Source: Phycisphaerales bacterium (lineage in GTDB: Bacteria; Planctomycetota; Phycisphaerae; Phycisphaerales; UBA1924). Taken from it: 64,000 bases of DNA. Below are positions 43,744 to 52,210 of this stretch, in pieces (within the stretch, counting starts at the first letter, position 1; every line of letters begins with the position of its first letter). The position numbers and the translations under genes were made by a program. The stretch lies in NCBI GenBank assembly GCA_027019265.1, contig JALUWX010000107.1, positions 1 to 64,000 of the forward strand. Direction: 5' to 3'. The notes beneath the pieces are model-generated. The model did no database searches. It saw only the letters and a list, made by a program, of their open reading frames with translations, and had not been told where the DNA came from.

Positions 43744-45158
43744 CAGCGGCGTTCTCGACATTATCGGTCCTGCTCCTCGGTGTGCTGATGCTCGTGGCGC
43801 TCGTGCGGACCCGTTGGGCGATCGTGCTGGTGTTTGCGTATTCGGGGATCGAGCAGCTGATCGAATCGTTCTCGGCGTTCTTCGCGAGCAAGTCGTCGCT
43901 GATCAATATCGCCGTCGGGATGGTCTCGCTGCTCACGGTGGGACGGCTTCTGATCGTGGGTGAGCGTCCGTTCCGGGGCGCGGTCAACGGGATCTCGATC
44001 CTGGTCTTCATCCTGTACGCGTTCGCGGTCTTCGGTGTGTTGTACTCGATGATGCCCGAGGCCGGGAAGCATTTCGTGAAGACCGGATTCCCGTATTACA
44101 TGCTGTACCTGGTGCTCGTCCCCTCGATGATCACCCGGACATCGATACTCAACGAGGTCGCTATCCCGATGCTGGTCGTCGGGTGCGCCGTGATGCTCGC
44201 GATCCTGATCAGCCCGCGCACGATCTTCTGGGGTTCGCGCATGTTTATCGACCTGAGCTACTCGCGCGCCGGTTCCGACGCCGTCGGGAACCCCCTCGCG
44301 ATCGGGGAGCTCGGGGGGACCGTGGTCATTTTCGCGGCGTTGATGTCCGCGCGTCGGGCCGGGTCCCTGATCGCGGTCTTCCGGACGGGCGCGGTAGCGC
44401 TAGGGCTGGTGGTCTGCTTCTTCGCGGCGGTGCGTGGACAGCTCATGTTCTCGATCTTCTTCGCCGTCCTCTTCTTCCCCCTCGCGAACCACGTGAAGAA
44501 CGTGAAGCAGTTCATGATCCGCTCTGCTTCAGCGGGCGCGGCGCTTGTGGTGCTCTTCGGGGTGTACAAGATATTCCTCTCCGGGAGCGCCTCGGTGACC
44601 CGGTTCTCGTCCGAGGGTCTCTCGGAGGGGATCAGTTCACGTATGTACTTCCTCACCGAATCGCTCAAGGCGTACACCTCGAACCCGACAAACTTTCTCC
44701 AGGGGCTGGGCACAGGATCGTTCAACACCGTGGTGCGCCACGGGGGCGATGGGTATCTCTGGCCTCACAACCTTTTCATTGATGTGCTCATGCACCAGGG
44801 CATGATCGGGTTCTCGATCATGACCGTGATCTTCCTGCTGTGCGCCCGTTCCGCTTGGGTGCTCTTCCAGCGCGCCCGTCACGGTCAGGTGGATCGGAAC
44901 TCCGTCGCGATCGCGCTGGCGCTGTGCGGGTACGTGACGATGATCTCGATGAAGCAGGGCACGTTCATGCTCTACCCCCTCCCCTTCTACATGTTCCTCG
45001 TGCTCGCGAAGATGCACAAGCTCTCCGACGCGGAGCTCGCGGAAGCGGCGCTGCACGAATCGTGGTCCGAACCCGAGAACGGGTGGAACGAGGACTACGG
45101 CGATCCGGGATACGACGACCAGGGCTACAGCGATGAGGGCTACGCCGCCCACGCTTGA
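43740..45158 (+). CDS. O-antigen ligase/polymerase family membrane protein
   Basis: A 472-residue membrane protein with about 12 helices; the start overlaps the previous stop as ATGA and GGAAGG precedes it. FLQGLGTGSFNTVVRHGGDGYLWPHNLFIDVLMHQGMIG is the large outer loop motif of the Wzy/WaaL family (GLGxGSF...HNLF-xxL-xxxG). It either polymerises repeat units or ligates them to an acceptor. An acidic, Tyr- and Gly-rich C-terminal tail (DYGDPGYDDQGYSDEGYAAHA) is unusual. It is coupled to the flippase-EEP gene. Confidence 0.85.
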   Translation: MTAAFSTLSVLLLGVLMLVALVRTRWAIVLVFAYSGIEQLIESFSAFFASKSSLINIAVGMVSLLTVGRLLIVGERPFRGAVNGISILVFILYAFAVFGVLYSMMPEAGKHFVKTGFPYYMLYLVLVPSMITRTSILNEVAIPMLVVGCAVMLAILISPRTIFWGSRMFIDLSYSRAGSDAVGNPLAIGELGGTVVIFAALMSARRAGSLIAVFRTGAVALGLVVCFFAAVRGQLMFSIFFAVLFFPLANHVKNVKQFMIRSASAGAALVVLFGVYKIFLSGSASVTRFSSEGLSEGISSRMYFLTESLKAYTSNPTNFLQGLGTGSFNTVVRHGGDGYLWPHNLFIDVLMHQGMIGFSIMTVIFLLCARSAWVLFQRARHGQVDRNSVAIALALCGYVTMISMKQGTFMLYPLPFYMFLVLAKMHKLSDAELAEAALHESWSEPENGWNEDYGDPGYDDQGYSDEGYAAHA

Positions 45159-45182
45159 GCCCGGACATCGGGACGGATCTGA

Positions 45183-45764
45183 TCAACCCTGGGTCTGGAC
45201 GGGCTCGCAGAACTTCCCGACCTGCGGGGTCTGGCTGAGCATCTCCTCGTGGATCTGCTTCTGCTCTTCGTTCTCGAAGCGATCACGGAGCTTCTTGGCT
45301 GGGACCCCGGCGTGGATCTCGTAGGGGGGGACGTCCTTGGTGACGACCGCGCCGGCGGCGATGATCGACCCCCGGCCGATCGTGACCCCGGACATGATGG
45401 TGGCGCCAGCGCCGATCCAGACGTCCCGTTCGAGGGTGGTCTTGCGCTTCTCGGGTCGTCCCGAGAAGATCATGGGGACCCCGGGCTCGTCGAATCGGTG
45501 GTCGTCGCCGACGATGAGGACGCGCGGGCCGAGCATGACGTACGCGCCGATCTCGACCTTGGGGCAGATGACGCAGCCCTTCCCGACGAACGAGTACTCG
45601 TGCGCGATGAGGTCCTTGGAGACAAGCTTGAGATCGTTGGAGTAGAACGTCGGGTGGGCGTTTTTCAGCCCGTAGCGGAGCCGACGGACGGCCATCGATC
45701 CGTGGCGGAGCTTGAGGTAGAGCCAGGTCTGGTTCCGTGCGATGGATTTGAGCTTTCCGATCAT
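45183..45764 (-). CDS. Hexapeptide-repeat acyltransferase (left-handed beta-helix)
   Basis: A 193-residue protein. ATG 45764 has CGGAG upstream; the track's longer form runs into the next gene. The central part is hexapeptide repeats (VGKGCVICPKVEIGAYVMLGPRVLIV..., WIGAGATIMSGVTIGRGSIIAAGAVVTKDVPPYEIHAGVPAKKL), the beta-helix of acetyl-CoA-dependent acyltransferases. DDHRFDEPGVPMIFSGRPEK is typical of WbbJ/maltose-type sugar acetyltransferases. The start overlaps the preceding gene's stop by 4 bases; it is the last gene of a chain from 50839. Confidence 0.85.
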   Translation of the reverse strand: MIGKLKSIARNQTWLYLKLRHGSMAVRRLRYGLKNAHPTFYSNDLKLVSKDLIAHEYSFVGKGCVICPKVEIGAYVMLGPRVLIVGDDHRFDEPGVPMIFSGRPEKRKTTLERDVWIGAGATIMSGVTIGRGSIIAAGAVVTKDVPPYEIHAGVPAKKLRDRFENEEQKQIHEEMLSQTPQVGKFCEPVQTQG

Positions 45765-46972
45765 GGGTCGCTCCGTGTGGATCCGAGCGCGGTGGGGAAT
45801 CCGAGGTCGTCGGGCTCGTTCCCGTGGACGGCCGCGTCGATGAGCTCGCGCTCGGTGATTGGGTTGTAGTACTTCTCGATCATCGACCGGGCGGCGTTGG
45901 TTCTTTCGTCGATATCGGTCGTGGGCTTGATCCATCGCTCGATGGTGTGCGCGAGGTCGTCGGTGTCCCCGGCTTTATAGAAGTCCCCCGAGATTCCTTT
46001 CACGATCGCTTCGTATTCGGGCATCTGCGCGTCGAGGTCGTCGTTGGTGATGACGGGTGTGCCGTATGCGAGGGAGTGCATCGCGGTGAGCCCGACGGGG
46101 CCTGGCATGACGGTGACGTGGGCGCTCATGATCATGCGCGCCAGTTCCCGTTCGTCGTAGACCGCGCTGGTGAAGACGCAGTGGAGGTTGAGTCTCTGCG
46201 CGAGGGCTTCGAGCTCGGGTTTGTGTTCGCCGTCGCCGACGATGAGGATGTTGACCTTGGTCCCGTTGGCTTCGATCTTCGAAGCGGCTTCGAGGAGCAT
46301 GTCCAAGCGCTTGTGTTTGTTGAGGCGCGTGACGTTGATGATGACAGGGATGTCCTCCCGGCCCGGGAAGAGCTCGGCGCGTTTGGAGGAGACGTCTTCG
46401 TTGCTGATCGTGGCGCGGACGGTGTCCTGGGACTTGGTGTCGAGGGAGTTGTAGATGACGTGGATAAACGAGGGCTTGAAGCCCATGTGGTTCACACCGA
46501 TGGTCTTCGCGCGGTGCCCGTACACGAGGAGCGCGTTCCCGAGTTTGTAGAGCGCGTTGCGGATCCGGCGCTGGTTTCCCCGTTCGACCTTGAGCCACCC
46601 ATGCGCCCAGAAGAGGACGCGCTTTCCTGTGAGTCTCCCGAGGATGGCCGCGATCCAGGTGGTGGGCCATTTCGGGTTCCCGAGGAGGATGAGGGCTTTG
46701 TACTTCGGGGAGAGCGCCATGCGGATCGCGCCGGGCTGGAGGAAGAAGGGGCCGACGAATCGGCCTTTGACCTTGTGGAAGCGATCGTCGGGGAAGGCCG
46801 TGGTGAGCTTGATCCCGGAGTTGTGGTTGTCGGTGTCCCCGAAGAACTCGTAGCGGAAGTCGCCCTCCTCGATGAGTTCGAGGTTGATGGGTTCGCGGTA
46901 GTGCGCGAAGTAGTGGTAGAGCACGGCGACGCGCCCGTTCTTGAGCTGAGCTTGGCGCTTCTGGTCATCCAT
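45761..46972 (-). CDS. GT4-family glycosyltransferase
   Basis: A 403-residue GT-B glycosyltransferase. The N-terminal part contains GRVAVLYHYFAHYREPINLELI; the donor domain contains INVTRLNKHKRLDMLLEAASKIE, ILIVGDGEHKPELEALAQRL and MPGPVGLTAMHSLAYGTPVITNDD. It overlaps GT2 gene 46965 by 8 bases and acyltransferase 45183 by 4. The donor domain lacks the usual FGLVxxEAM and has GLTAMHSLAYG instead, a variant site. Confidence 0.85.
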   Translation of the reverse strand: MDDQKRQAQLKNGRVAVLYHYFAHYREPINLELIEEGDFRYEFFGDTDNHNSGIKLTTAFPDDRFHKVKGRFVGPFFLQPGAIRMALSPKYKALILLGNPKWPTTWIAAILGRLTGKRVLFWAHGWLKVERGNQRRIRNALYKLGNALLVYGHRAKTIGVNHMGFKPSFIHVIYNSLDTKSQDTVRATISNEDVSSKRAELFPGREDIPVIINVTRLNKHKRLDMLLEAASKIEANGTKVNILIVGDGEHKPELEALAQRLNLHCVFTSAVYDERELARMIMSAHVTVMPGPVGLTAMHSLAYGTPVITNDDLDAQMPEYEAIVKGISGDFYKAGDTDDLAHTIERWIKPTTDIDERTNAARSMIEKYYNPITERELIDAAVHGNEPDDLGFPTALGSTRSDP

Positions 46973-47816
46973 GCGCGTCGGTCTCGGGTTTGCGTGTTTC
47001 TCTGACTTTGAGCACGATGAAGTATTCGTAGATCATCTGGAGGGTGCAGTACGTGAGCCCGGCGCGCCCGTCGAGGAACCCTCGTCCGAGGATGTACATG
47101 TAGAGGAACTTGAAGACGGGACGGAAGGGCATGCGGAAGGAGATGTTCTTGAGCTCGAGTCTTCGGGTGTTTCGATCGGACGAGAAGAGGTTCCCGAGCT
47201 TGACGGGGTTGGACTCGAGTGCGCGGATGGTCTCGGTCGCTTCGTACGACGAGTACCGGTTGTGGCGCTCGATCCACTCCCGGAGCCCTTTGGAGAAGTT
47301 GTAGTGGAGGAAGTGCTTCTTGAGGTACCCGATGTCGCCGTCCACCGTGGGGACGGGGTTCGCGAGGCGCGCGAAGCGGATGTGGGGGGGCTGGAAGAAG
47401 CGCATGATGTTGCCCGGGGGCATCGCGTGCTTGAGCCATTTCCCGCGGAAGAAGTTCTTGCGCCCGCAGTAGTACGCGACGGGCGCGTTGTCTCGGGTGA
47501 GCTCACCCGAGTCCCAGCGCTTCGCGATGTCTTCGATCTCCGCGCGGAGTTCGGGGGTCATGCGCTCGTCGGCATCAAGGTAGAAGACCCAGGTGTATTT
47601 GAAGTCGATGTGCTCCATCGCCCAGTTCTGATGGGGACCCCGCCCGTCGTAGGGACGCTCGAACCAGCGGGCTCCTCGATCGAGCGCGACCTGCTTCGTG
47701 TTGTCCGTCGAGAGGGAGTCGAGGACGACGATGTCGTCGAAGCCTTCGAGGGAGTCGAAGAGCCCGGGGAGGTTGTTCTCTTCGTCGAGGGTCTGGATGA
47801 AGATGGAGACGCTCAT
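46965..47816 (-). CDS. GT2-family glycosyltransferase
   Basis: A 283-residue GT-A enzyme. SVSIFIQTLDEENNLPGLFDSLEGFDDIVVLDSLSTDNTKQVALDRGAR is the nucleotide-sugar fold and FYLDADERMTPELR carries the DxD-like DAD(E). The layout matches WaaE-type enzymes (KDO-linked heptose beta-glucosyltransferase), which have this DxDE-R pattern. ATG 47816 overlaps the previous stop as ATGA. In the same operon as the beta-propeller gene. Confidence 0.85.
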   Translation of the reverse strand: MSVSIFIQTLDEENNLPGLFDSLEGFDDIVVLDSLSTDNTKQVALDRGARWFERPYDGRGPHQNWAMEHIDFKYTWVFYLDADERMTPELRAEIEDIAKRWDSGELTRDNAPVAYYCGRKNFFRGKWLKHAMPPGNIMRFFQPPHIRFARLANPVPTVDGDIGYLKKHFLHYNFSKGLREWIERHNRYSSYEATETIRALESNPVKLGNLFSSDRNTRRLELKNISFRMPFRPVFKFLYMYILGRGFLDGRAGLTYCTLQMIYEYFIVLKVRETRKPETDAHG

Positions 47817-49117
47817 GATTTGGATGTTTCCGTGATCGGTGCGATATCGAGTGTATAGATCGCGCGGGATCCGTTCATCGCGGAGTCGATGCAGATCGTG
47901 CTGCCGTCTTGTGAGAATCGGGGGTGGAGATCGACCCGGAGCTCGGCGTCCAGTTCGCGCGGGGTGTGGAAGCGCCCGATCTCGGTGCCTTGGTCCTTGT
48001 GGGTATCCCAGAGGTAGAGGGGCTGACGGGACTTCATGTCGGGGTACCCGTCGGTGAGGACCCATTGGGGGGGTGTAGACCCATCATGCAGATAGGTGCA
48101 GTGCCCGTCGCAGGTGAGTTCGCCCTGCGCGAAGGGGGTGGTGGGCGCGTCGTTCTGGTCGGGGATGAGGAGGTAGGAGTCCTTCATGATCTTGTTCATG
48201 AGGATCCGGGGTTTGCCCAGCGCGTAGTAGACGGGTTTGAGGGTCTTTCGCGCGAGCGTCATGGCGCGCTGCTTTGGGGTGGGCTTCTCGGTCCCGGTCC
48301 CGAGGAGCGCTCGCTTCCCCGCCCATGCGAGCAATGTCTGATTGTCGCGCCAGTCGTAGTGCGAGACCATCCCGGACATGAGGAGCCGACGATCGGTCCC
48401 GGTTGTGGTGTCGAAGGTGAAGAGGCGCGACGCGAGGATCCCGTCGGGTCGGTCGAACCGATGGAGCACGCACGCGCGGGTCCCCGAGGGGTTGATCATG
48501 ATGTGGTTGATGTGTTGGTGGGGGGTGTGCTCGGGGAGGTCGTCGTGTCGCGCGAAGTCGTGGATGGAGACGAGCTGGGTGATCGCGCCGGTCTCGAGAT
48601 CGAGGCGCGAGATCCCGGTCGTGCTCGGCGACGGTTCCGAGCTATGGGGGTCCGTGAGCCCGGGGTATCCGTACTCGGGACGGAGACGGGTGAGACGCGC
48701 GAAGTCGAGGGTGAGCGCGAAGGTTCGATCCTTGCTGACGGCGTACACCGGGACGGGGTATCGACGGATCTCGTTCCCGCTCAGATCAACCGCTCGCGCG
48801 ATGATGGTGTTCTCGTCCGTCCGGTCGTTGAACAGCAGACACGCGGTCCCGGCGATGGTGATCCACTGGAGGTGTGCGCCCTGCTGGTAGTTCCATGCGC
48901 GGGTGGTCGCGACGGGATGGAACACTTTGGTTTCGAGATCGATGTATCCCAGTTCGCACGGGTCGTTCGCGCTGGGGAATCGATCGCAGAAACTCGTTCG
49001 GTGCGCGAGGAGCTTCGATCCATCGTCGGACCAGGGCTGTTTGTCGTAGTATCCGACGAAGTAGTGCGCCCCGTCGTCGGGGGTGACACGCTCGGGTTGG
49101 AGGTGGTGCTCGATCAT
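47813..49117 (-). CDS. Beta-propeller-like protein in the polysaccharide operon
   Basis: A 434-residue protein without a signal peptide. DGAHYFVGYYDKQPWSDDGSKLLAHRTSFCDR opens it, and repeated blocks such as LGYIDLETKVFHPVATTRAWNYQQGAHLQWI, ISRLDLETGAITQLVSI and HINHIMINPSGTRACVLHRF resemble TolB/oligogalacturonate-lyase-like propeller blades. DGHCTYLHDG and HPRFSQDGSTICIDSAMNGSRAIYTLDI continue the pattern. No lyase active site could be assigned. It is translationally coupled to the three acetyltransferase genes above it and the GT2 gene below, so a role in sugar recognition or cleavage during assembly is plausible. Confidence 0.6.
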   Translation of the reverse strand: MIEHHLQPERVTPDDGAHYFVGYYDKQPWSDDGSKLLAHRTSFCDRFPSANDPCELGYIDLETKVFHPVATTRAWNYQQGAHLQWITIAGTACLLFNDRTDENTIIARAVDLSGNEIRRYPVPVYAVSKDRTFALTLDFARLTRLRPEYGYPGLTDPHSSEPSPSTTGISRLDLETGAITQLVSIHDFARHDDLPEHTPHQHINHIMINPSGTRACVLHRFDRPDGILASRLFTFDTTTGTDRRLLMSGMVSHYDWRDNQTLLAWAGKRALLGTGTEKPTPKQRAMTLARKTLKPVYYALGKPRILMNKIMKDSYLLIPDQNDAPTTPFAQGELTCDGHCTYLHDGSTPPQWVLTDGYPDMKSRQPLYLWDTHKDQGTEIGRFHTPRELDAELRVDLHPRFSQDGSTICIDSAMNGSRAIYTLDIAPITETSKS

Positions 49118-49710
49118 GCGCCTTCGGGGGTTCCGTTCGTCGATCCGGGTCCGAACCCTCGGTCACGGAGGCGCTTGGTGGGCGAGCCCGCGTAGACCCC
49201 CCAGGGCTCGAGGTCTTTGAACACGCTCGAGCGCGCGCCGACGACGGCTCCGTCTCCGATGGTCAGCCCGGGTCCCACGAAACAGTCCGCGGCGATCCAC
49301 ACGCGCGATCCGATCGTGATGGGCAGGGGGACGAGGGGGAACTCGGGGACATCGAAGTCGTGAGTGGCCGCGCAGAGGTAGGTGTACTGGGAGATGGTGG
49401 TGGACTCGCCGATGGTGATGGGCGCGACGCAGTAGCAGTCAACGTCGTCGGCGAGGGTTGCGTGCTTTGCGAGGGTGAGGTTCTTGGGGTACCAGATCTT
49501 CGCTTTGGGGTAGACGCGCGCTCTGGGGTGGATGTTTGCGCCGAAGCACGTGAGGAGAAACGCGCGCCAGCGATGGCATGGCTTGGGGGACCAACGGAAG
49601 AGGGTCGCTTGGACGATGTTCCACACCGAGCGCCCGATCCGGTTGCTCAGGGTGTGGGGAGACGGGTTGGGTCTCGTCGTCGGGATGGTGGTCAGCGCGT
49701 CGTCGGTCAT
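49114..49710 (-). CDS. WcaF-like hexapeptide acetyltransferase (third of three)
   Basis: A 198-residue hexapeptide-repeat enzyme: VWNIVQATLFRWSPKPCHRWRAFLLTCFGANIHPRARVYPKAKIWYPKNLTLAKHATLADDVDCYCVAPITIGESTTISQYTYLCAATHDF is the colanic-acid-type (WcaF/NodL-like) layout, ending WIAADCFVGPGLTIGDGAVVGARSSVF. ATG 49710 and the preceding stop overlap by ATGA. Two paralogues precede it on the same strand. Confidence 0.87.
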   Translation of the reverse strand: MTDDALTTIPTTRPNPSPHTLSNRIGRSVWNIVQATLFRWSPKPCHRWRAFLLTCFGANIHPRARVYPKAKIWYPKNLTLAKHATLADDVDCYCVAPITIGESTTISQYTYLCAATHDFDVPEFPLVPLPITIGSRVWIAADCFVGPGLTIGDGAVVGARSSVFKDLEPWGVYAGSPTKRLRDRGFGPGSTNGTPEGA

Positions 49711-50266
49711 GATTTGGGCCCGTTGTAGTCGCGCTCCCGGCGCGAGCGCGCGGGGTGACCCGTCGCGATGGTCCAGCGATCGAGTTCGGATTCGGGCGCG
49801 ATGTGGGAGCGCGCGCCGACGAGGAGCCCGTTGGGGATGGGGGTGTCGCCTTCGACGACACACTCCGCGGCGATCCACACATCGTCCCCGATCGTGATCG
49901 GCGCGGGGTGCTGGGGCTTGGTCCGGTCGTGCTCGTCGTGCGCGACACAGCGGATCTCGCAGAACTGGGAGACGACGGAGCGCGCCCCGATCGTGAGTGG
50001 CGCGGGGTTGTAGACGTGCGCGCCCTCCCCGATGGAGCTCTTGCGCCCGATCGTGAGGTTCCAGGGGTGGGAGATCCGGACACCCCCTCGGACCCGGGCT
50101 TGGGGGTCGAGGGATGCGCCGAAGGTGTTGAGGATCGCGCGGCGGAGCTTGTACATCGGGCTCGGGACCAGGGGCATGACCAATCGCTGGGTGAGTCCCC
50201 AGAGGAGAGCGCGGGGTCCGGGGCTTCCCGGGTCGCGCGGGGTCATGCTCGAGAGGAGGATGGTCA
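49707..50266 (-). CDS. WcaF-like hexapeptide acetyltransferase (second of three)
   Basis: A 186-residue hexapeptide enzyme. ARVRGGVRISHPWNLTIGRKSSIGEGAHVYNPAPLTIGARSVVSQFCEIRCVAHDEHDRTKP followed by TIGDDVWIAAECVVEGDTPIPNGLLVGARSHIA. ATG 50266 overlaps the preceding stop by 4 bases; ATG 50245 (MTPRDPG) is an alternative. It shares the plan of the flanking copies but not their exact sequence, so the three probably modify different positions or sugars. Confidence 0.87.
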
Positions 50267-50839
50267 TGCGCGTTCGGTCTCGCACGGGACGGGCTTGGCC
50301 GGGTTCCCGATGTACTGGGTGTCGGGCTCGGTGTTCGCGTAGATGGCCGCTCTGGGGTGGGTGATGGTCCCGGGCGCGAGCACGACGCGCGGGGCGATGA
50401 ATGTCGCCGTCCCGAGGATACAGCGGGGTCCGATCGTGATCGGTTCCCTGAGGAGTGTGAACTTGGGGTCGGTGTAGTCGTGGGTCCCCGCGCAGATGTG
50501 GGAGAGGGATCCGATCTCGGAATCCTGTCCGATGGAGATGGGTCCCAGCGCGTAGAGGATCGCTCGATCGTGGACGACGGCGTTGTCGTGGATCGTGAGA
50601 TTCCAGGGGATGATGACCTTGGCCGCCGGGTGGATCCGGACGTTTTTCCCGATCGAAGCGCCGAATCGGCGCAGGAGGAAGCGTCTCCATCCGTGGAGTG
50701 GGGTGGGGGAGAACCGGAACAGGGGGACCCCCAAAACCCCCCAGAGGGCGCGGACGATCTGCGCACGTCTGGACCACGGGGATTTCCGTGGTGGCTCGGG
50801 GATCTCGTCGGGTGTTGTCCGGGTGGGTGTGTTGGTCAT
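50264..50839 (-). CDS. WcaF-like hexapeptide acetyltransferase (first of three)
   Basis: A 191-residue hexapeptide enzyme. LRRFGASIGKNVRIHPAAKVIIPWNLTIHDNAVVHDRAILYALGPISIGQDSEIGSLSHICAGTHDYTDPKF with ITIGPRCILGTATFIAPRVVLAPGTI is the WcaF-type helix. A proline-rich leader (residues 4-20) precedes the domain. It is the first gene of a seven-gene, tightly overlapping minus-strand chain down to 45183. Upstream is the 195-base divergent region with the pyruvyltransferase gene. Confidence 0.87.
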   Translation of the reverse strand: MTNTPTRTTPDEIPEPPRKSPWSRRAQIVRALWGVLGVPLFRFSPTPLHGWRRFLLRRFGASIGKNVRIHPAAKVIIPWNLTIHDNAVVHDRAILYALGPISIGQDSEIGSLSHICAGTHDYTDPKFTLLREPITIGPRCILGTATFIAPRVVLAPGTITHPRAAIYANTEPDTQYIGNPAKPVPCETERA

Positions 50840-51034
50840 GGGTCCGTCTCAATGACACTATCGGTCGATCATGGATCGGGTTCATCATGATGTCGTGCTG
50901 AGCGCCCGGTTGTGGGGGATCGCGCTGTTTTCATCGAACATTCGAGCCGATCCCCGGCGTAGCGTGATCCTTGTTCTAGGATTGCCGCTTTGAGACTCCA
51001 TCGGATCGCGGAAACCACGCGCAGGAGACGGGTT

Positions 51035-52177
51035 ATGACGACGAGCACGGACCGTGCGGCACAGGACGCGCCTCGCCCTCGGATCGGGGTCCTGACGGGG
51101 TATTGGTCCACGAACATCGGGAACGCGTTTTTCCAGCTCGGCGCGGTCTATGCGCTCGAGCAAGCGTATCCCGGCGCCCATGTGTTCCCGATCGGGGACC
51201 AGGCGGGCTACTGGTGCACCCACAAGGGGAACCCGGCGAACTCGCTCGACTACGTCAAGCACCTGGACCTCGACGCCGTTGTGATTCTCGGACCTTACGT
51301 CCGTCCCGAGATGACCACGATCGTGTCGGACATGATCCGGACCCAGCACGCCAAGGGCGCGAAGATCATCGTGATGGCGGCCGGGATGATGTCGTACGAC
51401 AAGGGGACGATCGAGACGTCCCGTCAGCTGATGAAGGACTGTCCCCCCCATATCTTCACGACCCGTGATACGGAGACCTACGAAGCTTTGGGGGACCTCG
51501 CGGAGCACGCGTTCGACGGGGTGGATGTCGCGACGTTCGTGTCGGATGTGTGCCCGAAGGTCCCGACGGATCTCGGGCCGTACGTCGCGCTGAACTTCGA
51601 CCAGATCCCCGAGCCCGTGATCGCGCCCTCGAAGGACTTCTCGGGTCGGGTGGATCGTTCGTTCGAGTTCGAGGGTGAGACCTGGAACGTCCGTCAGCCC
51701 AAGCGCCGGACGGAGCTGTGCTACAAGCACCGCGCGTACATCTTCCTGGATTCGCTGCTGGGTCTGAACGGGGCGCAGCAATCGAAGATCAACGGGATGG
51801 ACATCGTGCGCACGGACCACCGGTACAACCCGTTCCTGATGGCGAAGAACTACCGGGCTCCGAACATGTACACGGGTGATGTTCCTCACTCGTACCTGAA
51901 CATCTACGCGAACTCGTCGCTGACGATCTCGAACCGGGTCCATGCGTGTGTCGCGACGGTGTCCTACGGGAACCCGGCGATGCTCTTCACCCGTTCCCCC
52001 CGCGCGTATCTCCTCAAGCGATTGGGGCTCGACGCGATCAAGGAACGCCCCCAGCGTGTGGATCTCGACTTCCTCCGGAAGGAGAAGAACGCGCTCATCG
52101 GGTGGCTCGGGGAACGATTGACCGAGACATTCGGTGAATCCTCGGTTGCTCGGACCGAAGCGGCGGCGCATCATTAA
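51035..52177 (+). CDS. Polysaccharide pyruvyltransferase family protein
   Basis: A 380-residue protein; CAGGAGA precedes ATG 51035 (the track start at 50990 is TTG). RIGVLTGYWSTNIGNAFFQLGAVYALEQAYPG is the N-terminal nucleotide loop and SSLTISNRVHACVATVSYGNPAMLFTRSPRAYLLKRLGL the C-terminal signature. It differs from the other pyruvyltransferase in the window (31185) and starts a plus-strand operon with a GT4, a formyltransferase and a deacetylase. Probably adds a pyruvate ketal to the polysaccharide. Confidence 0.85.
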   Translation: MTTSTDRAAQDAPRPRIGVLTGYWSTNIGNAFFQLGAVYALEQAYPGAHVFPIGDQAGYWCTHKGNPANSLDYVKHLDLDAVVILGPYVRPEMTTIVSDMIRTQHAKGAKIIVMAAGMMSYDKGTIETSRQLMKDCPPHIFTTRDTETYEALGDLAEHAFDGVDVATFVSDVCPKVPTDLGPYVALNFDQIPEPVIAPSKDFSGRVDRSFEFEGETWNVRQPKRRTELCYKHRAYIFLDSLLGLNGAQQSKINGMDIVRTDHRYNPFLMAKNYRAPNMYTGDVPHSYLNIYANSSLTISNRVHACVATVSYGNPAMLFTRSPRAYLLKRLGLDAIKERPQRVDLDFLRKEKNALIGWLGERLTETFGESSVARTEAAAHH

Positions 52178-52210
52178 CCCGGGTCATCATCCCCATCGCA
52201 CAGGACCACG

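Noticed and set aside
41176-45158. Possible prophage or mobile origin of the fibre-like and flippase genes
   Set aside because: No integrase, capsid, terminase or transposase genes are visible anywhere in the window.
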